Shown: positions 8,429 through 16,581 of the stretch, in pieces | How positions within the stretch are numbered: the stretch's first letter is position 1 | Layout of the letters: each line of letters starts with the position of its first letter | Notes under the pieces: model-generated | What the model saw: only the letters and a program-made list of their open reading frames with translations | Databases searched by the model: none | What the model was told of the DNA's origin: nothing | Assembly (NCBI GenBank): GCA_965279255.1 | Contig: OZ257146.1 | Span: forward strand, 868,001 to 932,000 | DNA length: 64,000 bases | Reading direction: 5' to 3' | From: CAMFLJ01 sp965279255 | Lineage (GTDB): Bacteria; Actinomycetota; Acidimicrobiia; Acidimicrobiales; Acidimicrobilacustridaceae | Translations under genes and position numbers: made by a program

Positions 8429-8590
8429 GAATTCCGCCTTTCACTGCGTACCGCCGCGGCCGCGGGGACTCTCTATCACGGCCGACGACGCGACGACTCG
8501 AAAACCAGCCTGGTCCCACCCGCTAATGGGCCCCGGTATCGCCTTCCGTCGGGTCTGGGGATGCCCCAAGCCCCGCCCGTGAGAGCTTGC

Positions 8591-8989
8591 TCAGATCGAG
8601 TGCAGTGAGGCCTCGTAGGCGGTGCGATCGAAGCAGAAGGGTCCGACTCCTATCGGTTCGCCCTCGCGGTTGAGGAGATGCCACGTCACCCGGTCGTCGT
8701 GGATCACAATTCGGGCGAGGACGGCGTCGCAACCCGGAAAGCCGCATCCACAGGCGAGTACCGCCGCGTCTCGGTACCACGGGTCCGCTGGGTCCTCCCA
8801 CCGGTCAGGCCCGCCTCGGAGGTGGTCCGGGAATCGACGCAGCACGTCACTGGGCGGTCCCACCCACTCGCTGTCGGCCCCGGTCCTCGGCGTGATCACG
8901 CGTAGGTCGAGGCCATTGACCAAGAAGACAACCTGGTCATCCCAAACGGACTCATTGTCCGTTTCGACCCGCACGCTGAGGACGTCCAC
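8591..8989 (-). CDS. Conserved hypothetical protein with a CGCG-GC motif
   Basis: Unrecognised 132-residue soluble protein. It has a distinctive cysteine cluster (LACGCGFPGCDAV) in the middle, then a beta-rich end (VTWHLLNREGEPIGVGPFCFDRTAYEASL). The pattern resembles small uncharacterised proteins often found in accessory regions, but I cannot name a family. GTG start at 8989. It lies in the lower-GC cluster behind tRNA-Leu. Confidence 0.55.
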   Translation of the reverse strand: MDVLSVRVETDNESVWDDQVVFLVNGLDLRVITPRTGADSEWVGPPSDVLRRFPDHLRGGPDRWEDPADPWYRDAAVLACGCGFPGCDAVLARIVIHDDRVTWHLLNREGEPIGVGPFCFDRTAYEASLHSI

Positions 8990-9049
8990 TGCTCAACACC
9001 CTGCCTCATATCGCCGGGACTGTCGCGTCCACCGAGGTAGGTTCACCCG

Positions 9050-9298
9050 GTGGCTGGCGTCGCAATCGGCATCGCGGCGATGGCGGTGTTTGCCTCGTTC
9101 TCGGTATGGCGCGTCCTTTCCGGCCGTTCACAGCCGAGAGGACGGAGCCTGCCCCAGATGCATGCCGACGGCCTCGTGGTGGGTGGCGTCGCAGTCTTGG
9201 CGATCTGCCTCATCGCAGGCGTGCCCTGGGGACTGACACTCGCAGTGGTTCTGCTCCTGGCAGCTACGGCATGGAGGGCTTACCGCCTACGGAGGTAG
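9050..9298 (+). CDS. Small two-helix membrane protein
   Basis: An 82-residue protein with hydrophobic segments at about 2-20 and 44-75 (the second long enough for one or two spans), joined by a basic loop (SGRSQPRGR) and ending in RAYRLRR. Function unknown. TAGGTT at 9038-9043 lies 6 bases before the GTG start, giving a leaderless-type promoter. It is divergent from the CGCG-motif gene, and its stop is 30 bases before the next gene. Confidence 0.5.
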   Translation: MAGVAIGIAAMAVFASFSVWRVLSGRSQPRGRSLPQMHADGLVVGGVAVLAICLIAGVPWGLTLAVVLLLAATAWRAYRLRR

Positions 9299-9328
9299 CA
9301 ACGGTGCCAGTCATGGGAGGAGGCTTCG

Positions 9329-9721
9329 GTGTGGTCTGAGGTCAGGGTGAAGACGGATTGCTCGGGTGAGGAAGCGCTGATCCGCGTGCGAGCTTCATTG
9401 GCGAGCAACCCTCGCTTCAGGGGCGCCATGCGGAACTACGGGGGGCGCGAGTACGCCGCGTCGTTGGGTGGAGGTATCGCAACGTTCGGTGAGATCGTTG
9501 TCGTTCGTGTCGAGTCCGAGGAAGCCGGCCGATGGACTCTCCAGCTCATCAGCCAGACCTCGCAGTGGTTCGACTGGGGTCGAACCAAGGGCAATGTTGA
9601 GTACCTCATCAACTCGCTGCAGCAGCAGGGGATGACGTTCGAGCACGTGTCGGCAGACTCCGGGCACGCAATCGGGCGGGTCGCACGCGCAATGCCGAGT
9701 CCGCCCGAGATGCCCAGCTGA
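9329..9721 (+). CDS. Hypothetical protein
   Basis: Unrecognised 130-residue soluble protein with an alternating alpha/beta pattern: EVRVKTDCSGEEALIRVRASL, IVVVRVESEEAGRWTLQLIS, VEYLINSLQQQG. It has one cysteine and no membrane segment. The GTG start is supported by GGGAGGAGG at 9315-9323, one of the strongest ribosome-binding sites in the window. It probably shares a transcript with the small membrane gene 30 bases upstream. Confidence 0.55.
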   Translation: MWSEVRVKTDCSGEEALIRVRASLASNPRFRGAMRNYGGREYAASLGGGIATFGEIVVVRVESEEAGRWTLQLISQTSQWFDWGRTKGNVEYLINSLQQQGMTFEHVSADSGHAIGRVARAMPSPPEMPS

Positions 9722-9815
9722 GCCGCGGCCCGACGCTGAGGGTTCAACGCTCAGCAGCGTCACCCAATGCCGGCGGTCTGGGGCGGGTGATGCGGCCGGC
9801 CGTAGGGTGACGGGC

Positions 9816-10205
9816 GTGAGGAAGCTGCTCGTTGGTGCCGCGACCGCTCTGACCCTCGCCGCCCTCTGCGCATGCTCGTCGACCACGGCCAACGGGACGA
9901 TCACCGGCACCCTCACGATGGCGGGAGGCTTGGCCCCCGGGACCTCTCAGCCTGTGTCGGGCGAGGTAACGGTCACGCCGAGCGGGCCAGACCGATACGA
10001 GGCAACGCCCGCTACGGATCCGGTCGCCGTGGTGCAGGTCGGTGACGATGGAAGCTTCTCTGTCGCAGTTCCGCCTGGGCGCTACGACGTCACTGGTGTG
10101 TCGCCTTCATTTGGTGACGGAACCTATCCATGTGACAACGCAGGCCTCGTTCGAGTGTCGGCAGCAACCTCGGTCGTGGCCGACGTTGTCTGCGAGATGA
10201 AGTAG
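9816..10205 (+). CDS. Secreted lipoprotein of unknown function
   Basis: Predicted lipoprotein of 129 residues: basic start VRKLL, hydrophobic core, then LAALCACSS with the lipidated Cys in CACSS. The mature part looks beta-rich (ITGTLTMAGG, VAVVQVGDDGSFSVAVPPGRYDVTG), like a carboxypeptidase-regulatory or transthyretin-type sandwich. GTG 9816 is chosen over GTG 9807 because TAGGGT (9803-9808) lies 7 bases before it. It is the last gene of the lower-GC cluster. Confidence 0.6.
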   Translation: MRKLLVGAATALTLAALCACSSTTANGTITGTLTMAGGLAPGTSQPVSGEVTVTPSGPDRYEATPATDPVAVVQVGDDGSFSVAVPPGRYDVTGVSPSFGDGTYPCDNAGLVRVSAATSVVADVVCEMK

Positions 10206-10292
10206 GACCCTGCCCGCGTGCCACAAGTGCCTGCGTGAGAGCTCGGGCAGCGCTCGGAGCCTGGTGACGCCGCTCTACGGGTATCCGCCCGG

Positions 10293-12278
10293 CTATCCGG
10301 TCCCGGATCTGGCGCCCGCCGCGTCGGCGGGCGCCGGAGGGTCGGGGTGGGTGTCCCCGAGGCGGCAGAGCAGATCCTCCCGGAGCAGCGCCACCACGAC
10401 GCCCGCCCACGGGAGCACGACCATGCCGACGACGGCGCTCACCAGGTTCACCAGGCCGAAGCCGGCCCCGGTGGCGAGGAGCAGGACCGTGCCGACGAGG
10501 GGCCCGAGCACGGCCACCACCACGTTGGCCAGGAAGGCCACGCCGGCCGTGCGCCACCGGTGGCCCTTGGTGAGGTCGCGTGAGCGGCCGAGTGCCCGGC
10601 GGAGGCTCAGGTGCTCGGCCACCGCCTCGGGTGTGGCGATGCCCCACCGGGCGATGAGCCAGATCGCGAACGGGAACAGGATCGTGGGGCTGCTGGCGGC
10701 ACCGGCGATCAACTGCATCACCACCGCGGTGACGGTGCCGTTCGGCGGCCGCAGGGCACCCCGGGCCGCCGCCCGGAACGACGGCCGGCGGCCGTCGGCG
10801 AGGTCGTGCACCACCACAGCTGACGCGGCCCGGGCGAAGGCGGCGACCGGCACGGTGACGAGCGCACCGGCTAGAAGGGCCAGCGGCACCGCCCACGCCG
10901 TGGTCTCGTCGGCGGTGTCGGAGACGTGGCCGAGGAGGGTTAAGTCGAGCACCAGGTTCTGCACCACGACGGCCGCGGCGCCACCGGCGAGCACCACCAG
11001 CCCGAGCCCGCCGAACACCCGTGGGTGCTCCCCGAGCACGCGGACGGCCGAGGTGAGCAGCTGGCCGGCCCGGCGCTCGACGCGCACCGGCGTGGTGGTG
11101 CTCGGCCGCCAGTGGGTGAGGGCGAACATCGCCACGACGGCAGCGGCGAGCACGAGGGCGGCGAGGGCCACGGCAACGGGTGCGTCGAGGGCCTTCACGA
11201 ACAGCAACGAGGCCTCCCGCGTGGCGGAGCAGAAGAAGTCGGTCACCCTGGTGCCGAGGGGCGGGATCGACACCGCCGAGGGGCGGCCGACCTCGTCCAC
11301 CCATTCGGTCGGCGCCGCCCAGGCCCGCTTGGTGGCGGGGCCCTGTGGCCCGTTGTTGAACGACGGCTCCTTCTGCCCCCAACGACCGGTGAAGGTGAGC
11401 CAGGCGAACGGGTCGTCGGCGCCGGTGACCTCGTCGGTGGAGGAGGGGAGGAGCACGACCTGCGGGTCGAGCCGGGTCGAGGCCGCCCGCGAGTCGTCGC
11501 AGCCGAAGCCGGTGCTGGCGCTCTTGCCGAACCACAGGTTCGACGACGGGTAGTCGGCGTGGGAGCCCGCCCCCGGATGGGTGACCACCCGGTCGCCGTC
11601 GCGCACGAGGTCCTCCTCGTCGTCCCACTCGACGTAGTGGGCGCCCTCGTGCTGGGCGAACACGACCTGGCGGGGAGCGACGGTGAGGGCCTGCTCGGCG
11701 GAGTCGGCGTCGAAGACGACCTGGACCATCTCCCAGTCGCCCTCGTGCTTGTCGTTCCAGTCGTTGAAGATCCACCAGAGCCAGTACTGCACGACGACCG
11801 TGTCCGGACGATCGGGGTCCTCGACGACCCGGGCGTAGACGGTCGGTGGGTGGTCGGCGGCCATGTCGGCCCACCACCGGGCGTAGGTGCACCCGGGGTC
11901 GAGCGGGTTGCCCGGGAGGTCGAGGTGGTAGCCCTCGCCCCGGCCGAACAGGTCGGCGGCGGTCGGTGCCGTGGTGACGATCTGGCCGTCGGGCCCGATG
12001 AGCGACACGTCGTCGCGCCCGAGCACCGACTCGACCGCCGCCGGGGCGTAGGGCTCGCCCTCGCCGCACAGGGTGTCCGGCTTCCGGATGGCGACGATCG
12101 GGGCATAGCGTTCGGCCAGCTCGAGGGCCGGGTCGCCCCCGCCGGCCGCCTCGGCACCGGCCGGGCGCGCCAGGGCGACGCCGGCCACGGTCGGCACGGC
12201 GACGACCAGCAGGACGAGGAGGGCGAGCGCTCTCGTGGTGGAGAGCGAGCGGCGGAGCGGGCGCACAGTGGCGGACAT
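10293..12278 (-). CDS. Vps62-like extracellular domain fused to a polytopic membrane domain
   Basis: The 661-residue protein has a signal/anchor helix (about 18-38). An outside domain of some 310 residues carries Vps62 (DUF946)-type motifs: YWLWWIFNDWNDKHEGDWEMVQVVF, VFAQHEGAHYVEW and HPGAGSHADYP. A C-terminal half has about six hydrophobic segments. Vps62-like modules recur in fungal and bacterial surface or secreted proteins of unclear biochemistry. The conserved Glu/His/Trp motifs look like a ligand-binding or catalytic face. The membrane half resembles generic bacterial multi-pass domains. Function not assigned. Confidence 0.7.
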   Translation of the reverse strand: MSATVRPLRRSLSTTRALALLVLLVVAVPTVAGVALARPAGAEAAGGGDPALELAERYAPIVAIRKPDTLCGEGEPYAPAAVESVLGRDDVSLIGPDGQIVTTAPTAADLFGRGEGYHLDLPGNPLDPGCTYARWWADMAADHPPTVYARVVEDPDRPDTVVVQYWLWWIFNDWNDKHEGDWEMVQVVFDADSAEQALTVAPRQVVFAQHEGAHYVEWDDEEDLVRDGDRVVTHPGAGSHADYPSSNLWFGKSASTGFGCDDSRAASTRLDPQVVLLPSSTDEVTGADDPFAWLTFTGRWGQKEPSFNNGPQGPATKRAWAAPTEWVDEVGRPSAVSIPPLGTRVTDFFCSATREASLLFVKALDAPVAVALAALVLAAAVVAMFALTHWRPSTTTPVRVERRAGQLLTSAVRVLGEHPRVFGGLGLVVLAGGAAAVVVQNLVLDLTLLGHVSDTADETTAWAVPLALLAGALVTVPVAAFARAASAVVVHDLADGRRPSFRAAARGALRPPNGTVTAVVMQLIAGAASSPTILFPFAIWLIARWGIATPEAVAEHLSLRRALGRSRDLTKGHRWRTAGVAFLANVVVAVLGPLVGTVLLLATGAGFGLVNLVSAVVGMVVLPWAGVVVALLREDLLCRLGDTHPDPPAPADAAGARSGTG

Positions 12279-12333
12279 GATGGCCGACCGGCCGGACGAC
12301 CGACGGGCCTCTCTCCGCCGGGCCGGGCCTTGG

Positions 12334-13143
12334 TCAGGCAGCGGTGTCGAACGCCGCCAGTTGGTCGGCGCCGGGCTCGACGACGTCGCCGACGTCGTGG
12401 TGCAGGCGCCAGACGGAGATGAGCGAGAGCACGATCACCGGGGTCATCAGGATCCCGCCGATCGCCACCGGCTTGTCGCTGAGGAGGTCGACCGAGTGGC
12501 CCTGGATGAAGACCGAGAAGTCCCAGGTCCCGTGGAGGACCATTGTGACGAGCAAGGCTCCGGTGATGCGGCGGGTGACGTAGTAGGCGGTGCCGACGCC
12601 GAAGGCGAAGAACACCTGCTGCACGGTCGTGCGCACGCTCTGGCCGAAGAAGGCGTTGGGCACGTGCAGGAGGCCGAAGCAGAGCGAGCTCACGAACCAC
12701 ACCCAGCCCTCGTGGAGCGTGCCTCGCGCACCGACGATGAGCAGGCCGCGGGTGATCATCTCCTCGTTGAAGCCGACGCCGACGCAGCCGATGGCGAGCC
12801 ACATCACGTAGGGGCCGACCTGGTCGATCTCGCCCCACTTGGTGCTGGCCAGGTTGGCCACCACCCCGAGGCCGAGGGCGATGGGGATGATCCACATCCA
12901 CTTGTGGTGGTCCGCCCGGCGCGGCTCACGCAGCGCCGGCTTCCACCAGCCGAGCAGCGAGGTGACCACGACGACGTACACGGCGCCGAGAGCCATCGAG
13001 AGTGTGATGCCCTTGCGCACGTTGTCGACGGTGTCGCCGATCTCGTCGTACTTCAGGCCGACGGCGACCCAGACCGCGAAGACGACGACCAGGTAGCCGA
13101 AGGCGATGAGGAGCCCCTTGGCGAGGGACGGCTTGTGGCGCAT
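12334..13143 (-). CDS. CPBP-family intramembrane metalloprotease (Abi-like)
   Basis: The 269-residue membrane protein with about seven hydrophobic spans carries the CAAX-protease/CPBP catalytic signature: FNEEMITRG (Glu127, Glu128, Arg132), the second motif His160 in CFGLLHVPN, and the third His204 in VLHGTWDFS. Family members cleave prenylated or membrane peptides, or act in bacteriocin self-immunity. No bacteriocin gene is nearby, so the substrate is unknown. ATG start at 13143. Confidence 0.85.
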   Translation of the reverse strand: MRHKPSLAKGLLIAFGYLVVVFAVWVAVGLKYDEIGDTVDNVRKGITLSMALGAVYVVVVTSLLGWWKPALREPRRADHHKWMWIIPIALGLGVVANLASTKWGEIDQVGPYVMWLAIGCVGVGFNEEMITRGLLIVGARGTLHEGWVWFVSSLCFGLLHVPNAFFGQSVRTTVQQVFFAFGVGTAYYVTRRITGALLVTMVLHGTWDFSVFIQGHSVDLLSDKPVAIGGILMTPVIVLSLISVWRLHHDVGDVVEPGADQLAAFDTAA

Positions 13144-13204
13144 GGGGATCCGATCGTTCGCGTGTGGACGCCGGGAACGATAGGTGGGTGCCGGATGTGC
13201 GTGC

Positions 13205-13225
13205 GGGGTCGAGGACCTCGACCCC
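13205..13225 (-). terminator. Perfect 21-base palindrome below the acyl-CoA dehydrogenase gene
   Basis: GGGGTCGAGG and CCTCGACCCC pair around a central A. It lies 6 bases past the stop codon of the minus-strand acyl-CoA dehydrogenase gene, the right place for a terminator hairpin. There is no clear T-run. Confidence 0.5.
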
Positions 13226-13231
13226 GAGGAC

Positions 13232-14470
13232 CTAGCTGCGGAGGATGTCCTTCCACGCCATGGTCTTGTCGTAGCCCGGCTCCTTGGGCAGGCCCAGGGC
13301 GCGCTCGGCCAGGTTGTTGCGCTGCACCTCGTTGGTGCCGCCGCCGATGGAGATGCCGTAGCGGTTGAGCAGCTCGTGCTGCATCCAGAAGGTCTCCGGA
13401 GCCTCGCCGGCGGTGGCCGCGGCCCCGCCGATGCGCACGCCGAGGTTGCCGGTCTGCACCCGGCTCTCGGCGATGTACAGCTTCAGGATCGACGGGTCGA
13501 CGGGCGGCACCTGGCGGGCACGGACGGCCGTCATGATGCGGTCGCTGACGTAGCCGAGCACCTTCTCGCGGGTGTAGGTGATGGCCAGCTCCTGGCGGAT
13601 GAGCGGGTCATCGGTGAGCTCGAACTCCTGGGCCAGCAGCAGGAGCTTGTCGAAGAACGACATCGTGCTGCCGCCGCCACCGATGAAGGCCGACTCGTTC
13701 GACATGACGGTGCGGGCGGGGCCCCAGCCGGCGTCGATGTCGCCGATGACGTTGGCGACGGGGATGCGAACCTCGGTGAGGAAGACCTCGTTGAAGTGCG
13801 AGGCGCCCGTGGGCTGCACCAGCGGCCGGACCTCGACGCCCGGGCTGTCCATCGGCACCATGATGAACGTGATGCCCTGGTGCTTGGGGACGTCGGGGTT
13901 GCTGCGCATGAGCAGCATGCCCCAGTTGCAGAACTGCGCCGCTGAGTTCCAGACCTTCTGGCCGGTGACCACGAACTCGTCGCCGTCGCGGATGGCCTTG
14001 CAGGCCAGGCCGGCGAGGTCGGACCCGGCGCCCGGCTCGCTGAACAGCTGGGCCACCGTGATCTCGGCCGAGAGCATCTTCGGGATGTAGAACGCCTTCT
14101 GCTCGTCGCTGGCGTGCTTCATCAGCGTCGGCAGGAGCATCGCCATGGTGGCCGAGATGAAGCCGACGTTGACGTCGTACGGGGCAGCCTCTTCGCGGTA
14201 GATCGACTCCATCCACGGCTGGCCGCCGCGGCCGCCGTACTCCACCGGGTAGGTGAGGCCCGCCAGCTTGTTGTCGAAGAGGGTGCGCTGCCAGCGGCAC
14301 CCCTTCTGGAAGGCCTCACGGGCCTCGTCCTCGCTGGTGTGGACGTTCAGCTCCCACGGGCTGGCGTCACCACGGAGCTCGGCGTTGGCGGCAAGGAAGG
14401 CCCTCACCTCGGCCCGGAACTCGGCCTGCTCGGGGGTGTCGGTGGAGGTGGTCTCTTCGGCGATCGTCAC
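13232..14470 (-). CDS. Acyl-CoA dehydrogenase family protein
   Basis: FAD-dependent acyl-CoA dehydrogenase of 412 residues. It has the N-terminal helical domain, the FAD/substrate block VAQLFSEPGAGSDLAGL, TGQKVWNSAAQFCNWGMLLMRSNP, and the C-terminal helices with YGISIGGGTNEVQRNNLAERALG. The AxSEPxxGSDL and IxGGTxEIxR-type motifs are intact. Substrate chain length is unknown; the sequence resembles actinobacterial FadE proteins of sterol or branched-chain degradation. GTG start at 14470 is supported by TACGTT (minus strand, 14477-14482) 6 bases upstream. Confidence 0.88.
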   Translation of the reverse strand: MTIAEETTSTDTPEQAEFRAEVRAFLAANAELRGDASPWELNVHTSEDEAREAFQKGCRWQRTLFDNKLAGLTYPVEYGGRGGQPWMESIYREEAAPYDVNVGFISATMAMLLPTLMKHASDEQKAFYIPKMLSAEITVAQLFSEPGAGSDLAGLACKAIRDGDEFVVTGQKVWNSAAQFCNWGMLLMRSNPDVPKHQGITFIMVPMDSPGVEVRPLVQPTGASHFNEVFLTEVRIPVANVIGDIDAGWGPARTVMSNESAFIGGGGSTMSFFDKLLLLAQEFELTDDPLIRQELAITYTREKVLGYVSDRIMTAVRARQVPPVDPSILKLYIAESRVQTGNLGVRIGGAAATAGEAPETFWMQHELLNRYGISIGGGTNEVQRNNLAERALGLPKEPGYDKTMAWKDILRS

Positions 14471-14608
14471 GAGGGAAACGTACCGGGGCCGGACCGCCCG
14501 GCGCATCCCGAGCGGGATCGGGTCCGAGGTGGTCGGCCCACCGCCCGGATCCGGGGCACGCGTCGGCCGTTCTCGGCACACTGGTGGAACGCGATCGGGG
14601 GAGACGAC

Positions 14609-15022
14609 ATGACCGCAGCCACCGGATCAGGCACGGCCGAGGATCCCTGGATCCTCACGACGCCTCCGGGCTCGTCGGAGTTCGAGGCCTACCGCGACCC
14701 CGAGGCCGACCCCCCCGCTCTCGTGGTGCAGGTCGGGAAGACCCAGGTGCGCTACCAGCTGCGGTGCATCGAGGACCTCCACGCCTGGCTCACCGAACAG
14801 GGCGACTGGGTGGCGCTCGGCAACGCCGACGAGCAGAAGCCGGCCAAGGACGGCACCGTCGAGGCGTGGGGTCGCTCCGACAGCAACCCGGTCGGGGGCT
14901 GGTACGGCCTGAAGAAGGGACTGCGGGGCCGGTTCGGCAACTACGTCCCACCAGTGCTCGAGGTCCTGGGGCTGGCCGAGGTCGAGCACAACGCCCGCAA
15001 CAACCGGATGCGGGCGATCTAG
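14609..15022 (+). CDS. Conserved hypothetical protein (possibly DUF6855)
   Basis: The 137-residue soluble protein starts GSGTAEDPWILTTPPGSSEF and contains LRCIEDLHAWLTEQGDWVALG and VEAWGRSDSNPVGGWYGLKKG. I believe this matches a small actinobacterial family (DUF6855), from memory and unverified. GGGGGAG lies before the ATG. The TAG stop (15020-15022) falls inside the TCTAG sequence duplicated by the IS481 insertion. The C-terminus NNRMRAI looks like a normal family end, so the gene seems intact. Confidence 0.7.
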   Translation: MTAATGSGTAEDPWILTTPPGSSEFEAYRDPEADPPALVVQVGKTQVRYQLRCIEDLHAWLTEQGDWVALGNADEQKPAKDGTVEAWGRSDSNPVGGWYGLKKGLRGRFGNYVPPVLEVLGLAEVEHNARNNRMRAI

Positions 15023-15023
15023 G

Positions 15024-16058
15024 TGTTGTGCCCTGGGACGTTGTTGACACGCGCTGAGTAGGTGGCCCCCTGGGTCAGTGTGGAGCTGTCGAGGCAAAAC
15101 ACGAACCCAGGAGGCCGAGTGCACGCTAACGCTCCGCTCACGCCCGAAGGCCGGCTCCGGCTGTGCCATCGCATCGAGTCCGGTTGGACGGTCGCGGCAG
15201 CGGCCGAGTCGATGAACATCTCGCGCCAGTGCGCCCACAAGTGGTGGCGCCGCTATCGCGACGAAGGCATCGACGGTCTCCGGGACCGTTCCAGTCGACC
15301 GTTGTCGTGCCCCCATCAGACCCCAGCGCGGATCGAGCGCCGCATCGTGGCGTTGCGCCAGTCCCGCAAGCTCGGCCCGGCCCGCCTCGCCGGCATCGTC
15401 GGGGTTCCCGCCTCGACGGTGCATCGGGTCCTGGTCCGTCACGGCGTGAACCGGCTGAACTGGATGGACCGCCCGACAGGCCGGGTGATCCGTCGCATCA
15501 AGACCACTCGTTGCGGCGAGCTGGTCCACATCGACGTGAAGAAGCTGGCCCGCGTCCCTGACGGCGGCGGACACAAGAAGCTCGGGCGCAGCATCGAGAC
15601 CCGGCGACGGCGAGGATCTGGCTACACCCACATCCACACCGCGATCGACGCGTACTCGAGGCTCGCCTACTCAGAGTTCGCTGGGGTCGAGAACACCGCC
15701 AACTGCGTCGGTTTCCTAAACCGTGCCGTCGCCTGGTTCGCCAGCCACGGCATCACGATCGAACGAATCCTGACCGACAACGGCAACGGCTATCGCAGCT
15801 TCGACTGGCGTGACCGATGCGCCGAGCTCGGGATCAAACACACCCGCACCAAGCCCTACTCGCCCGCCACCAACGGCAAGGTCGAACGGTTCAACCGCAC
15901 CCTGGCCGACGAATGGGCCTACGCCCGCCTCTGGAAATCAGAGGCCAGCCGCGCACGAGCCCTTGACCGGTTCATGCACCGCTACAACCATCACCGACAC
16001 CACACCGCCATCGGCGGACCGCCCGCCAGTCGCGTCACCAACCTGGCAGGGCACAACA
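15024..16058 (+). mobile_element. IS481-family insertion sequence
   Basis: About 1.04 kb element with 28-bp imperfect terminal inverted repeats at 15024-15051 and 16031-16058 (23 of 28 match), beginning TGTTGTGCCCTG. TCTAG at 15018-15022 is repeated at 16059-16063, a 5-bp target duplication with one extra G before the left end. It contains a single intact transposase gene. The element looks recent, since the repeats and reading frame are undamaged. Confidence 0.92.
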
Positions 16059-16063
16059 TCTAG
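15119..16063 (+). CDS. IS481-family transposase
   Basis: DDE transposase of 314 residues. The N-terminal helix-turn-helix region (TPEGRLRLCHRIESGWTVAAAA) is followed by a retroviral-integrase-type core with Asp139 (VHIDVKK), Asp220 (ILTDNGNGYRS) and Glu256 (TNGKVERFNR). GTG start at 15119 has a perfect AGGAGG just before it. The last codon spans the element's right end, and the TAG stop (16061-16063) lies in flanking target DNA. Confidence 0.95.
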   Translation: MHANAPLTPEGRLRLCHRIESGWTVAAAAESMNISRQCAHKWWRRYRDEGIDGLRDRSSRPLSCPHQTPARIERRIVALRQSRKLGPARLAGIVGVPASTVHRVLVRHGVNRLNWMDRPTGRVIRRIKTTRCGELVHIDVKKLARVPDGGGHKKLGRSIETRRRRGSGYTHIHTAIDAYSRLAYSEFAGVENTANCVGFLNRAVAWFASHGITIERILTDNGNGYRSFDWRDRCAELGIKHTRTKPYSPATNGKVERFNRTLADEWAYARLWKSEASRARALDRFMHRYNHHRHHTAIGGPPASRVTNLAGHNI

Positions 16064-16117
16064 CCCGACCGAGGCGAGGCGGCAGCACGAGCCCTCCGCG
16101 TCGGTCAACATGGCGCC

Positions 16118-16573
16118 ATGGCCAACGTCTCTGTGTCCCACATCGGTCTCTGCGTCTCCGACCTCGACGCCTCGCTGCGCTTCTACGTCGACGGGCTCGG
16201 CTTCGAGATGTCCGACGTCTTCGCGGTCGGCGACGAGGTCGCCCACACGCTCGAGGTCGAGAAGGGCGTCGTGCTCACGTCGCAGATGATCCAGAAGGAC
16301 GGCATGAAGATCGAGCTGCTCGGCTGGGCCTCGCCCGAGCCGTTCGGCACGCCCTCGTCGTCGCGGGGCCAGCTCGGCCTCACCCACCTGTCGTTCAACG
16401 TGGTCGACCTGCCGGCGGTGGAAGCCCACCTGGTAGCTCTCGGCGGCACGGTGATCGAGGAGACCCGCACCGCCATCCCCTTCCCGGGCGGCGCCATGCA
16501 CCTGCTCTTCCTCGCCGATCCCGACGGCACCCGGGTCGAGCTGATGGAAGCGGTCGTCGACCCGGCCGAGTAG
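16118..16573 (+). CDS. VOC-family (glyoxalase/dioxygenase fold) protein
   Basis: A 151-residue protein with the two beta-alpha-beta-beta-beta repeats of the vicinal-oxygen-chelate fold. It starts VSHIGLCVSDLDASLRFYVDGLGF and ends FLADPDGTRVELMEAV. Candidate metal ligands are His8 (SHIG), the Glu of KIELLG, His in LTHLSFNV and the C-terminal Glu. The methylmalonyl-CoA epimerase/glyoxalase-like layout does not define a substrate. It follows the IS element; its stop is 8 bases from the convergent LLM gene. Confidence 0.82.
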   Translation: MANVSVSHIGLCVSDLDASLRFYVDGLGFEMSDVFAVGDEVAHTLEVEKGVVLTSQMIQKDGMKIELLGWASPEPFGTPSSSRGQLGLTHLSFNVVDLPAVEAHLVALGGTVIEETRTAIPFPGGAMHLLFLADPDGTRVELMEAVVDPAE

Positions 16574-16581
16574 GTCCGGCC

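Noticed and set aside
7059..10290. Proven integrative element at tRNA-Leu
   Set aside because: I could find neither an integrase gene nor a second copy of the tRNA 3' end, so only a suspected island is reported.
12334..13143. Bacteriocin immunity system
   Set aside because: The CPBP protease family is broad, and no bacteriocin precursor or exporter adjoins the gene.
14114..14608. Extended N-terminus of the 14609 gene
   Set aside because: The upstream part of the frame is antisense to the acyl-CoA dehydrogenase gene and lacks family-like sequence; a ribosome-binding site sits before 14609.
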